Below are positions 1-11,625 of a stretch of 64,000 nucleotides of DNA, piece after piece. The stretch spans positions 15,438,001 through 15,502,000 of the forward strand of contig CP075494.1 in assembly GCA_021613535.1 (NCBI GenBank), written 5' to 3'. Positions within the stretch are counted from its first letter, which is position 1, and the number at the start of each line of letters is the position of its first letter. The translations under genes and the position numbers were made by a program. The notes under the pieces were generated by a model, which saw only the letters and a program-made list of their open reading frames with translations, was not told where the DNA came from and made no database searches. Source of the DNA: Adineta vaga. Its lineage: Eukaryota; Rotifera.

Positions 1-649
1 AACTGTCTGTAATATCACTTTAAAAATAAATCTGTCACTTGATTTATAGCAGAAAAAAAAAGACTTCATTTATAAATTATAATTGACATTAGATTTTTCT
101 ATAATTTTACTTTTGAGGGTAGCGGAAGAACAAGTTATAGAGGACATAAAGTCAGAATCAGGACAAAGAAAAGAAGTCTACAGAAAGCGTATGAACTAGA
201 ATGAACATGGGTGAATTGCACTGGTATTGTACCGTTTGACGGGAAAAAACGAAAAAAATACAAATCGTTGTAAATAATATCGAAATAGTGCATTCGAAAG
301 AGACCTAAAATATGTGTTCAAATATACTATTTTCCACACTACCAGACCGTCTGTTGAATACAAAATCGAGTTTTATAAAATTACGCATATTTTTGACGAT
401 ATTTTAACATTATAGAAATCGATACTTTTCTAATTTTTTCACTAAAAATATTCCATATAAGCATTTATATATTGATATTATATGTCAGATGAAAGCTTTT
501 GAAAAGAAGAATCTTATAAGGATACGAAAAAACACTATTTATAGATACGCAAACGTTGTTTTTGCAATGAGATGTTAGGTTAATATATTTAAATCATACT
601 AATGTCATAGTAGCGTGCCAACATTATAACAGTGTTGATTGATCTAAGA
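1..649. other. Gene-free AT-rich stretch
   Basis: No reading frame with coding character, splice structure or RNA gene was recognised. The sequence is AT-rich with short homopolymer runs and ends at the outer edge of the large palindrome. Confidence 0.5.
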
Positions 650-1093
650 TTTATATCACAGATACATAATTGATTGCTCAACATATGCTGAAAATTTCAG
701 CTCTAAAGGTTGAGAAATCGTGGAGAAAACTATTAATATATTTCATGTACTTATGTGTGAGTGAAATGGAAATTTGATATTTTGTTTATCACTACATCAT
801 TTCAAATTTATTTTCGAATTTCTGATGGTAGCTACTTCCTTCTTAGACACGACTTTTCGAAGAGACATCTTAAGATGTCTCTTCGAAAAGTCGTGTCTAA
901 GAAGGAAGTAGCTACCATCAGAAATTCGAAAATAAATTTGAAATAATGTAGTAATAAACAAAATATCAAATTTCCATTTCACTCCCACATAAGTACTTGA
1001 AATATATTAATAGTTTCTCCACGATTTCTCAACCTTTAGAGCTGAAATTTTCAGCATATGTTGAGCAATCAATTATGTATCTGTTATATAAAT
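650..1093. mobile_element. Near-perfect 440-bp palindrome, foldback/MITE-like
   Basis: The two arms (about 650-871 and 872-1093) are reverse complements meeting with no spacer at 871/872, inside agacatcttaagatgtct. Only a handful of substitutions and one 1-nt indel (an extra A near 730) separate the arms. Because of the symmetry the same 60-residue open frame occurs on both strands, which argues against it being a gene. A full-length palindrome without coding capacity fits a foldback or non-autonomous MITE-type element; a recent inverted duplication is the alternative. I could not define a target-site duplication. Confidence 0.75.
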
Positions 1094-1817
1094 ATTAGAC
1101 CAAACAACAATGGTTTAGAGAAATCATAGAAGAAATAAGGCGTTCCGTTAATTTTGATCAGGGGGATATTATATTGACGGTTGTTTTTTTCCAATTGAAC
1201 GGATGATGCAATGTTTCTTCTTTTCCTTCCAGAAAAAAGAAAAGAATTCTACGATTATTTATGTGATAAACATTTTCTCATTGTATTTTTTTGTTCATTT
1301 TTTCTTTCTCTCCTTCTTTTTTCTCTTTTTCGTCTCATCAGAGCCTCACTTGCCGTTGAAAGGTATGTGGAAGAATTAATAACATCAGTTGGAGACAAAT
1401 TGCGTACAAGAAAAATCTAACATATCTTCACAAACAACATGAGAGTGAGGGTATGAATGAGAATCTGGGCGTGGGGAGGGGTCAGTACAAGCAGCCACAA
1501 CCGATTTCGTCATTCTTTAGATGAATCATCATATGGTGTGATGTCTATAAATAATTTCAAAAGACTAGTTTTAATTAAAATTGATACTTTAAAATCAAAT
1601 ATACTTACGATATATATGCTACAAAGTAATTTAGTAAAAAAGATAAAAAAAATGACGATATGAAATAGACAATTCAAGGGATATTAAAGAAATGCAATTA
1701 ATTCAACTTGTTCATTGTAACAACTGTGTTTGTTCTCTTTTGATAAGAAATTTTATATGACAAGTTTTCCATTTTACTTCTAAATAAACGGTTATAAAAA
1801 AAACAGAGAAAAAAATC
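1094..1817. other. Intergenic, no gene supported
   Basis: T-rich sequence with two short open frames (1211-1420 and 1457-1663) that lack family resemblance and splice context. The 1741-1810 part is probably the 3' flank of the minus-strand SUKH gene. Confidence 0.4.
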
Positions 1818-2474
1818 TTAAGCAACTTCTGCTTCATCATGTTGTTCTTTTAGTTCATCCTTTTGATCTTGTGCATTGGATAAACCTTGATTAATCCAAT
1901 CTTCAAATGATCCAATTAATTTCCATTCAGGAATGTTATGAATAGCCAAATAAATTCTTCCTGATCGAATACTTAACAAATATTGTTCAGCATAATCATC
2001 CATACCTTGCCCAATAATTAATAATTCACATGGAATAGATCCGAATGCTTTTGTATCATCTTTAGAAACTTTCAAATGTTCTTGAAAATCTTCACGTAGA
2101 TGTTTATCAGCACAAGCATCATTTTCATCCTTAAGACAATCATAGAGTTCATTAACAAAATCTTCATTATCTTTTTCGTAGGGTTTCCATTCCGAAATAG
2201 GTAATAAATCTGTTGTTGGAAGACGATAACCTAAACCATAACCAATATGTTTTCGTCCATCATGTACTTTAATAACAGCTCGAATTTCTTTCGGTAAAGT
2301 TATATTTAATTTTGATTCAAATTCTTTGATACGATCTTCATTGATACCAGTATGACGAAGATTTTGAAATTTTGGAACATGTTCTAAATTTTGATTTAAT
2401 TTTTTCCAATGTTCAGTCACATGTTGAATTAAATCATCTTCATTAGATTTAGCTTTTGTATTAGACGAAGCCAT
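1818..2474 (-). CDS. SMI1/KNR4 (SUKH) domain protein
   Basis: Single-exon gene of 218 residues. The frame runs further upstream, but its first ATG is at 2474 (MASSNTK...), so I start there. The central part matches the SMI1/KNR4 fold: a helix with GINEDRIKEFESKL, then NITLPKEIRAVIKVHDG, a GYGLGYRL segment with a LLPISEW loop, and a C-terminal IPEWKLIGSFEDWI block. In fungi Knr4/Smi1 is a cell-wall-integrity regulator; in bacteria SUKH proteins are mostly toxin immunity proteins. The metazoan role is unclear. The C-terminus is Lys/Glu-rich. It has no intron, so an old acquisition from microbes is possible but not shown. Confidence 0.75.
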   Translation of the reverse strand: MASSNTKAKSNEDDLIQHVTEHWKKLNQNLEHVPKFQNLRHTGINEDRIKEFESKLNITLPKEIRAVIKVHDGRKHIGYGLGYRLPTTDLLPISEWKPYEKDNEDFVNELYDCLKDENDACADKHLREDFQEHLKVSKDDTKAFGSIPCELLIIGQGMDDYAEQYLLSIRSGRIYLAIHNIPEWKLIGSFEDWINQGLSNAQDQKDELKEQHDEAEVA

Positions 2475-2987
2475 TTTTAATAAATGTGTGATGTGATTAC
2501 AAATACACACAAAGTACTGATAGATGACTCATTTTAATTTTTCTGTAAGGCATTGAATTATTGATTGGATACATCTTGATCATTCAGTGATCAAAACAAT
2601 TCATCATAGTTTTTCAATGAAGAACCATTTTTTTAGAATAGAGTTTTCATTCATATTTGTCATAGTATTTACATTATAGAAAAATCTCTAAGTTTAGAAT
2701 ACGCATAAAGAGCACCATCTATTCATTTTCTATTAGTAAAAAATCATGCAAAAGATCATTAGTGATATTTCCATCGCCTATTATGACACTAACTGTCATA
2801 TCTTTGTTGACTCGAGTCATTTCTTTTTCTATGATTGAGTAAATATTGTAATGCTTAATTCAAAGAATTTACCGAAATGTAAGAACAGAATCATCTTATC
2901 AGATGAAGACGAGTCATTGTCATTCAGCGTTATACAAATGAATCTATGATAAGATTGTTTCTTCTTTTCTTTATGTAATAACGTCAT
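2475..2987. promoter_or_regulatory. Divergent intergenic region
   Basis: About 500 bp between the start codons of the minus-strand SUKH gene and the plus-strand small membrane protein, so it probably holds both promoters. No specific site was recognised. Confidence 0.35.
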
Positions 2988-3658
2988 ATGAGAAACATGT
3001 CTACTCAATTGAATTCGTACACGTTTTTGATTTTGAGTTTATTTATCTTTACATCTGTGAATGGATTTGCTGTCACTTGTCAATATTATCGTAAATTTGT
3101 TCTCTAACAATAAAGCTTCATTGATTGTTTTATTTCTTTTCTCATTAAGAAAAAACCTGCAGTCAATATTCTTACACTTGGTGTTGCGAAAGTAAATCAC
3201 TTTAGGTAACAAAGATAACGAATTTCATATGAAAACTTTTCGTAGGTTATCAATACTGTGGAAGTTATACCGGATCATGTTTATATTATACAACACAGAC
3301 ACCTACTACTCCGGCACCTTCTTCTGATTATTTTACCACTGTTCTTGTTGTATGTATTATCATTCCAGTCTTTGTTTGTATTATTGGTCTGAGTTGTTAT
3401 GTTCATGCACAAAAAGAACAACGGGCACATTCTTCCTCGATTAATACAAATTCTGTTCGACCACATCCATCTCGACAACAATCATCACACAGACCTTTAG
3501 GCAGTTTTTCTGTTCGATCCGTATATAATGCTAGTGAGGCACCACCAATATCCAGTATATATGAAGAAGCACCACCGTCCTATGAATTTGCTATTGCTAA
3601 TATTCCACCGAAAACACCACCAATTGTATCACCACCTATGACGGCAAATGTTGTTTGA
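2988..3658 (+). CDS. Small Cys-rich single-pass membrane protein with a PPxY motif (Shisa/WBP1/CYYR-like)
   Basis: Three exons fit in phase: 2988-3090, 3150-3191 and 3246-3658. A second in-frame ATG is at 2997. The N-terminus is a signal peptide (FLILSLFIFTSVNGFA). It is followed by a short Cys/Tyr-rich ectodomain with TWCC, a transmembrane helix (about VLVVCIIIPVFVCIIGLSCYV), and a Ser/Pro-rich tail with APPSYEF and repeated PP motifs. PPSY is a candidate WW-domain ligand. A short Cys-rich ectodomain, one helix and a PPxY tail is the layout of Shisa, WBP1/VOPP1 and CYYR1 adaptors, which bind Nedd4-type ligases; the exact family is not settled. Introns are 59 and 54 nt. Confidence 0.7.
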
Positions 3659-4510
3659 ATTAATCTATAAATTTCATTAGATTAATCTTGAGAAACTCTT
3701 TTCTATTGACTTTATGAATTCGATAATTGATTTCATGGAAGATTCTTTATTAATTATTAAAAAAAAACATCAAAATATTCTAGTGTGTTTAAAAGTAAGT
3801 TTTAACAATGAAAACCGAATTGGTGGATATTTTTGACATAAGAGGTGCATAAGCGAAGAATTCCATTCCAACGGTTCGAAAGAACTCTATATAGAATTGA
3901 TTATTTGGATGGAAACATAGCTTCTTTCTTACGATATCAGCACAACGATCGAACGTAATAATTCAATCAAGGAATCGATTTCTTTGACATCAATCACGCC
4001 ATTTGTCACATTATAACGCCTGTATTCCAAAAAATATACTAAATGAAATATCATAATAATCAAACAAACCTTCTGATTCCAAAGAATACGTGTTCAATAG
4101 AATCAAAATAAGATTCTAGTTTGGTATTATTTCAATACTTTCCACTTGTTTCGATGTAACTGAAATTTAAAGTATTTGCCATTTTTAGCAAATATCTATA
4201 TATATATATATATCAAAGGTGCTGACCTAAGATAGAAATTCTTTCAAGTAAAATTTTCTTTTTTTTTCGTTCGTATCAACGACAAATATGTGAATTCAAA
4301 CGGTTTCATGACAACGGTCAAATCGTCAGGACATAAGAAGAAAAAAGTGCGTTAATTCACGTATTACTTCACAGATTGTTGCATCAGAAAAATATCAAAA
4401 TCTTTTATTCATCATGATAAGGTGAGTGGGTATTCATATCACAAAAAAATCTATTTGTCGACGTTAATTTTTCTTTATTTTATGTCAAATACTATTCTTT
4501 AAGAATAAGT
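3659..4510. other. Intergenic, no gene seen
   Basis: AT-rich sequence with a short TA dinucleotide run near 4196-4213. No coding frame or splice pattern stands out. It lies between convergent genes, so no promoter is expected here except by chance. Confidence 0.4.
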
Positions 4511-4622
4511 TGAAATAATTTTGATCTTCCTGAAGTTTCATTTTTCTCTTGATTTTTAAGATCTTCTAATTCGTTTAAAATCGTCTTCATTCTTTCATTT
4601 AAACTATTTGTTTCACATAAAT

Positions 4623-5355
4623 TTAATGGAGTTTGTTTACTAAAAGTTTGATATACTCGTTCAGAAGTTGTTCAATTCGAGAATCATATTGATTTGTTGC
4701 TGCTGATTGTGTTCGTGAAACAGATGAAGAACGTTTTATTGGTTTCTTATAATGATCAAGATAAAGAAATTCATGTGTAGATAAATGATGTTTTTGTTGA
4801 GATGGATGAAGAATTTTCAGATATTCTTTCGATGATAAACATAATCGATGATTATGTGTTTTTAATAATGCCATAACCTAGAAATTAAATTTAGTTAAAG
4901 AAAATTCTCTTCAGATAAAAACTTACACTTTGAATATTAGATTTCACATTATGACTTGGTGTCGTGGATTTTCCAAGAATAAACGGAATATTTGAATTAT
5001 ATGGTTTGTTTTTACAATGTGCTCGTGATTTAATACGTAATGGAACATGTGATTCTTCTTTTGCTTGTGAAATATCAGAAGATTTTCCTGTAATTTCTTG
5101 AAAAGTATGTTCAGCTTTCTAAACAAATCAAATCAATAGAAATCGGAGTAAAGGATTCGTCACACGAACTTTTCGTTCATTTTCCAGAGTTTTGATTTTC
5201 AATGTTAATGATTCTAATGAGTCCAATAATTGATCTCGATTTGATATTGGTAAAGTAACAATATTTGATAATCGATTTGATGGATATTCATAAAATGATA
5301 TACGAGAATTCCAATGATTTTCGTTTGTAATCGTTGTATTTAATGATTCTGTCAT
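4623..5355 (-). CDS. Hypothetical coiled-coil-like protein, three exons
   Basis: Exons 5355-5170, 5118-4927 and 4877-4623 join in phase 0, giving about 211 residues. The ATG at 5355 (MTESLNTT...) is the first in frame. The end of exon 1 is helical with heptad-like spacing (LLDSLESLTLKIKTLENERK); the middle is basic and Ser/Asn-rich. No family was recognised. The first donor is the weak GTTCGT, a form also used in the ferlin gene. After the stop, a second coding-like frame (about 4669-4510) continues in another register with a Leu/Glu-rich helical segment ending at a TAG, so the annotated end may be a frameshift, an assembly error or a missed splice. Confidence 0.55.
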
Positions 5356-6424
5356 TATCAAAAACGATTGATGAAATATTTAATTAAAATTATCAATATT
5401 TTACTATTGTCTCTTGTTCGTTCTCTTTTCCTTCTTTGAAGAATAAGAAAAAAAGAAGTAACCGAGACGACGAGTCATCAGATGAAGAGAAATGTGAAAA
5501 AGAGAAATTGATTGAAGGATTGCTCTTGTATTCCTCGAGTAGTTAATGTTAAATAGACTCAGGTTGGTCAATGTTGAAGTATACTTTTGAAGACACATAA
5601 TTGAGAATTTGACATTTAAAGAAAAAAAAATGAAAAGAAAAGAGAAGATGAAGAATGATGACAATCATATTCAACCAAAGTCTTCTGAACAAATTGAATT
5701 ATTTATCGTGTTTTAAGAATGGGGATGTCATAGAAAGAACAAAGACACGTTCATAAGCTAAATGATGGTGGGCAAGATGTGGGTGTTAGTGTGTTTCCTA
5801 CACTTATACCGCATCCTCACTCTTCGTTCAATTAAAACTTTATTTACACAAGTCAATAAATGATAATTCATATTAACAACAAGATTTTTCTATATAATTG
5901 GTATTCAAATAGTACAATTAAATAAACTAACCTTGTTCTAAATAATCGATTTTGTAAATGATTGGATAATAAAATGAAGAAATCTATGCTAGTTTCCAAA
6001 CGAACTTTCATATTACAATAAATCTTGATTGATCGTTTCAATTAAGTTGAGGGTGTGAGTACATGATATATCGGTGTTCACATTCACAAACTCTATTCAG
6101 GAGAATCTAGCTCACTGTCATGTTTGCGTTGTATTTTGGAAACTGCTAGATTTAGTGGGCTAAGATATTGTGAAATTATGGTGATAAAGCAAATTCTTGA
6201 GAAATGTAACTGTGGGCAAAGTGTACCAAATCCAATTCTTCTTCTTCGTTTTCAATGCTTATTCTCTAGGATAGTTTCTTTTGACATCTAAGATATATTT
6301 CTATCTCGTTGTATGATCGAACATATATAACGTGCGAGAGAAACTTAAAACCAATTAAAACTAAATTTGTTTTGTCATAATGAAAAGATATTTTAATATT
6401 ATATACAGTTAGAAATAATAAGTG
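5356..6424. other. Intergenic, no gene supported
   Basis: Contains an 86-residue open frame on the minus strand (5404-5664) rich in Phe/Ser with no recognisable family. No splice pattern or RNA gene was found. Confidence 0.35.
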
Positions 6425-6500
6425 AGAGATTCTAATGAATTCAATCATTGATCTCAATTCGATATTGGTTTAGTAAGAACGTCTCATAATCGCTATGTTG
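6425..6500 (-). pseudogene. Decayed copy of part of the coiled-coil-like gene
   Basis: The stretch from about 6428 to 6495 closely resembles 5210-5280 of the gene upstream: the same order of words around gattctaatga, attgatctc and gatattggt, followed by a similar ...taatcg... stretch. It corresponds to the helical end of that gene's first exon. The surrounding frame is not maintained, so it is a partial relic of a local duplication. Confidence 0.55.
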
Positions 6501-8366
6501 AGAATGATTTGCATGTAAAGCAGAGGGAATAAACGGGTCATCATATGGAGAAAAACATAAGAACTTAGTGACTATCTTTCCAACAAGCTCAATTATTTCT
6601 CGCAATGAAAATAAAGAATTTATTTGTAAACATCTATTCAACTAGACATGTTCAGCACTACATTAACCGTATAAAAATAGACTTAATTAACTAAATTATT
6701 ACCACCTAACAAAAAACGATATTTCTATATAGAAAATTTGTTTTTTTTCAATCAATCTGTCGTATTGATATTCATAGTTTATAGTCTATATTTCTCCGAA
6801 TTATTTTGAAAATCAAAGCATTTCGTAAAAGGATTAAGAATTATCTTCGAATCAAATCAAAACCTATTTCAAATAAATAATATAATAACGGTGAGTATTG
6901 TCATCTTCTTCAATAAATTATTCAATGAAAATGTGATTGTTCTAAAATGGTGATTTACTTCTTGACTTCCTGAATCGTCAACTGATTTTTTAAAAACTAA
7001 TTCAAAAGAAATCAAATCTTTCTCGATATAGAACATTTAGAAGTTGTTTACTGAAGTTTGTAAATTCTCTTCTTGAACGCTAAGAATCGAATTATTAATG
7101 ACGGTTGTTGAGATAAGTAGAAAATGATTTACTTTTTTTGTTCGATTAAAATCATTCATATTCTTTACCTCTCGAATAAACTCTCAGAGTCTTCAAGTTT
7201 AAAATTTTCCTTTGATAGCAACAGCGTTTCTCAATCTACGGAAGTTCAACACCGTTAATCAAGAAAGTATGTTTTTCTTTTCTATAGAAATCGAAAAACC
7301 TCATTAATCAAAGATAGCGAATTAGAAATCAGTTTAGTATATTAAAAAGATATTTATCGTCTATTGTTCTTTCTAATGATATAAAAAGACACGTAGATTT
7401 TGATTAATATAAATGATGAGTAATGAATGAATATTATCGATCTTCTTTAGAAAATATTGAAAGACATAAATGGTGTTTTTTGTTTTTCTTTACAATTGAT
7501 TCTTAAGTTGTCGTACTTGTTCAACCAAGGTTACGATGACAGATCGAGAAAAGGAAAACTCTTGAATTAGAATAACGATCATAATAAATTTCTCATTTTT
7601 AATAGAGAAAAATCGATTCTCTGAAATGATCTTTGTTTTTCTCGTTAGATTTCTTTCTATTATTGAATATAAAACAGAGATTTATTTAAAAATTACCGTT
7701 CGACTTCTAATGACAAGAGAAAATAATGAATTTCTTTTCTTTTTATTATCATTATAATTGATTAAAACGAGATATTTTTCGATTAGTCTTTGAGACAAGT
7801 TCAACATCTAAGCAGTTATTATTCTGCTTTCTGAAAGCAAATCACCTTAGATTGCCGAGAATTTCCTTCGAATGACGTTACATTTCATATATTGCCTGAA
7901 GGTTATTTCGATGATGATGACGATTGATTTGTATATGTAGAGGGAGAAAAAAAAGAATCTACCACAGAGTTTCCTTCTCATTTATTTTATTCTTCATCTT
8001 CGATAATCAAGAAAATGACAATCTATAATCATCGTGAACAACAAGATTTCGATTGATTCTTTTCTTAGAACAGAACGATCATTTTCCTTGTTGAAAGAAA
8101 AAACAAATGATCAAATATTTTCAAGTATCTTAGAGAGAAAGAATGTAGATTATTCTTCGAGATTATCTAATCGTTAAAATAACTATTGAACAATGTAATT
8201 CCAGTCTACCGAATAGAAATTATATCGATTAAATACAATGGCCTATAGCATTATTTCATATATCAACATTTCTTGATTGTTTTTAGATATAATTATATCT
8301 TTAGTGATATTTTGTTTATCAGAAAATGCTCGTCGATCTAATATTATCGTACGACAAGCATCAACG
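6501..8366. other. Long AT-rich stretch without a supported gene
   Basis: No long reading frame and no chain of phase-compatible exons was found on either strand. An acceptor-like tttttag at about 8279-8285 opens a frame that runs into the small secreted-protein gene, so undetected upstream exons of that gene may lie here. Confidence 0.35.
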
Positions 8367-8621
8367 ATGGTTTTTCTGTTCATAGAAATCGTCTTTCTTC
8401 TTTGTCAATATGTTTTTTGTAAATCTGGTGGTCCACATTATTCTTCACAACGTTCACTAGGCACAGGACATTCTGGTGGACATGGAACATCAGCTGGTAA
8501 TCAACAGAATATCTGGGGTAATTCATGGTCTTTACAGGATATGAATTCATGGTATGACTATAGTAAGTATAATTCTCTTGATAATGATGATAATTATTTC
8601 TTTATTAGTTGTTTGAAATAA
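8367..8621 (+). CDS. Small secreted Gly/Ser-rich protein (candidate)
   Basis: Starting at the ATG at 8367 the frame gives a typical signal peptide (MVFLFIEIVFLLCQYVFC). A Gly/Ser/His-rich and Trp/Asn-rich mature part of about 65 residues follows (SGGHGTSAGNQQNIWGNSW), then a stop at 8621. The frame is also open upstream to a possible acceptor at 8285, so this may be the last exon of a longer gene. A GTAAGT at about 8563 could be a donor. No family was recognised. It ends only about 140 bp before the receptor gene on the same strand. Confidence 0.4.
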   Translation: MVFLFIEIVFLLCQYVFCKSGGPHYSSQRSLGTGHSGGHGTSAGNQQNIWGNSWSLQDMNSWYDYSKYNSLDNDDNYFFISCLK

Positions 8622-8757
8622 ATAGAAGAAAAAACAACACCTTTGACGTCGTTCTATTTCCTTTCTTTTTCTTTCCCTCTATTATCTATTTTCTTATGAC
8701 ATGAATAATATTAGTAAGACATAACGAAGAAACTTAGTTTAGTTGTTCCAACTAATC

Positions 8758-11193
8758 ATGACTAGGTCTTTTTTGTTTCTTTTCTCAATCGTATTTATTA
8801 ATTATTCTTCACAAAGTGTTCTTACCAGTTTAAAAATACCAAATAGAGGCAATACAATTGCATCATCATCATCATTTTCTTCCAAATCTTTTCAACAAAC
8901 ATCATCAATGCTCAATTCTCATCAATTTCCATATTATTATTATTTAGCTCTCAATGAATCAGATTCAATTCCTGATGAACAACGTTTAATGGCACAATTA
9001 TTAAGAAATTATGATCCATCAGCAAGACCTGTTTACAATGCATCGAATACAGTTAGTGTTGCATTTGGTATATCTTTAACACAATTAAGTGATATGGTAC
9101 GTGATTTAAAGACATATTTGTGTACTAGACCGATCAGTTAGAACTTGATGAATCTTTTCACAATATGTAAATGAAAAACGACGAAAATATGATTAATCTA
9201 TTGAAAGAAAATGACAGAAAAAGGAAAGAAAGTTTTTTTCCGAAAACTAATTCTGTTTAGTTGTAATTAGATGGGATGATATTTTTATTTCAGGATGAAA
9301 AAAATCAAATATTAACAACAAATATTTGGCTTGAACAGGTTATTTGATATATTGTTTTCCTTTTCAATCAATAAACTATATATCTAGGAATGGTATGATC
9401 AACGTTTAATATGGAATGCATCTGATTTCAATGGTTTATCAACTCTTCGATTACCATGTTCAAAAATTTGGTTACCTGATATTGTTTTATACAATTCGGC
9501 TGATGATTATACCCAAGGTTTTTATCAAAGTAAAGCTATGGTTGAAAATAATGGACATGTTTTTTGGCCACCACCAGCCAAATTTCGATCATCATGTAAA
9601 ATCGATGTGACCTATTTTCCATTCGATGGTAAAATTCTTCTTTTCTTAAGGCAAAACTATATTTTTTTATTCTAACGGAATAAATAGATCAATTGTGTAA
9701 GCTTAAATTTGGGTCATGGTCATACGATGCAGCTCAAGTTAATCTTACAAAAAGAAGAGATAATGTTGACATGACAAATTATATCCGATCGGGTGAATGG
9801 CACATCGTTCATATTGACATAAGACGAAATGATGTGACTTATCCATGTTGTCCGGGTATTTATTATCCTGATGTTACAATCTATGGTAGAAAAAAAAACA
9901 CCAAGATAATTTCTTGTTTTTGATTTTCTATTCTATTTCAGTTCATATTCGTCGTCGTGTATTGTATTATCTATTTAATATCATATTTCCTTGTATATGG
10001 CTTTCAATTCTTTCGTTACTCGGCTTTTGGCTACCACCAGATTCGGGAGAAAAAATCACATTGGGTATAACTGTTCTCCTTGCTTTCTCTGTTTTTATGT
10101 TATTAATTGCTGAATCAATGCCAGCAACCAGTGAAATGGTTCCATTAATTGAAATCTATTTAACTGTTGTCATGGCATTAACATCCCTATCAATTGTTTT
10201 AACTGTTTATGTTCTTCAACTACATCATTCGGGTCCTGTTGTTATTCCAATACCTTATTTATTTAAATATATATTAGTTCGATACATAGCACCAATAGTT
10301 GGAATGAAGAAAATTGTTCGAATTTATGCTGAAGAACATCATTTAATTGGAATCGATGATGTCTATCAAAGTTTTGCAAGAAAATCAACAAAATTATTGG
10401 ATACACCATTGATTCTTAACAATCAAAAATCTTCTTCTGACAAAGGAAATAATAAACATCGACAAGGTATTTATTCATTAACAACGGATGTTTGTTTTTT
10501 GTCGATCCTAAATAAGAAACCGAAAAGAAAAAGTAATCCTAAGGAACCAAAGATAGATGCTGAACTTCCGTTGAATAGTATTCCGGTAGAATAAACAAGA
10601 AATTATTAATTGTTTTCTTTTTAGACGATTGTTGTCATGAAGAAACCCGTTCAACCCTCGATGATGATCATGAAGATGATGATGAAGGAAAAATGAAACA
10701 ATTTTTACCCAATGTTTCAAGACTTAATGGTGATATTCGATCAAATAAACGTACGCATCAGCGTCACCATCATCATCGATCACGTTCACGTGTGCCTCAT
10801 ATTGTTCTTATACCTGAACAATCTCATCCTTTACCATCAATACGAAATACAAATTCTTCAACACATTATGAATTATTTAATTCTAATATGTATTTATTAG
10901 AAAAACATTTGAAACATTTAATTGATAAACAAAAACATGAGGAAGATCGAAATGAAATTGTTAGTGAATGGAAACTTATGGCATTGATTATGGATCGATT
11001 ATTCTTTTGGCTTTTTACAGGATTAACAATATTAAGTACAATTTTTTGTTTAATTATAATACCATTATTGAAAAATACGGGTTATATATCAGCATTAGCA
11101 AAAGATCTTCTAAGTGATTTGAAATCAACAGATTCATTGACAAATATGATGCAAGAACAAATTAAAACTAATCTATCAGGTTTACCTGAATAA
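8758..11193 (+). CDS. Nicotinic acetylcholine receptor-type Cys-loop channel, alpha subunit
   Basis: Six exons fit in phase: 8758-9096, 9294-9338, 9388-9628, 9688-9885, 9942-10466 and 10625-11193. The protein starts with a signal peptide (SFLFLFSIVFINYSS) and then a ligand-binding domain with DEKNQILTTNIWL, loop A WLPDIVLYNSADD, a Cys-loop of exactly 13 residues between cysteines (C-KIDVTYFPFDDQL-C) and loop B WSY. Loop C carries the vicinal cysteines of alpha subunits (YPCC). Four helices follow. The M1-M2 link has GEK and M2 is ITLGITVLLAFSVFMLL, as in cation-selective channels. The M3-M4 loop is long and His/Asp/Arg-rich. It should be a plasma-membrane acetylcholine-gated cation channel subunit. 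Confidence 0.93.
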
Positions 11194-11625
11194 CACAAAT
11201 TTTTCCCTTCAGTTTTTTGTTTTTAATCAAAATGAATTGAGTTTATGTCATTTGTTTGTTTGAATCTTCTTCTTCTTCTTTCATACGCCAATAAATATTT
11301 ACTCATATCAATTATGTATTCAGAAAGCAATGAAACAATTCGATATTCGAATATGTTTACAAGTACTGTAACCTAACTGTTTTGTCCTTTTGTTCTCTAA
11401 GGATCATTTTTTTACTCGTTGATAATAGATTGATGATAATAGATATAACAAGATAACGAAAGGAAACCATGCTGTACTGTGTTTCATACTCTTATCACGC
11501 AGAGACTGAATGAAAGTGAGTTATACAAAGAATTCTCAATAGATCCGTTTTTTGAAAGAATATAAATTATAAACCATACTGATGTGCAAGAAATAACTTT
11601 TCTATTTATATAGACAGTCGAAATA
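11194..11625. promoter_or_regulatory. Intergenic region between two plus-strand genes
   Basis: About 430 bp between the receptor stop and the transporter ATG. It should hold the receptor 3' end and the ABCG promoter. No specific elements were recognised beyond a CTT run near 11265. Confidence 0.35.

Noticed and set aside
761-988. Twin open frames of about 60 residues on both strands
   Set aside because: They encode the same peptide because the DNA is a palindrome; no gene is needed to explain them.
1211-1663. Two short plus-strand open frames
   Set aside because: Low-complexity, no family likeness, no splice or promoter context.
5404-5664. 86-residue Phe/Ser-rich frame on the minus strand
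   Set aside because: Composition simply follows AT-rich DNA; it lacks an ATG with context and any homology.
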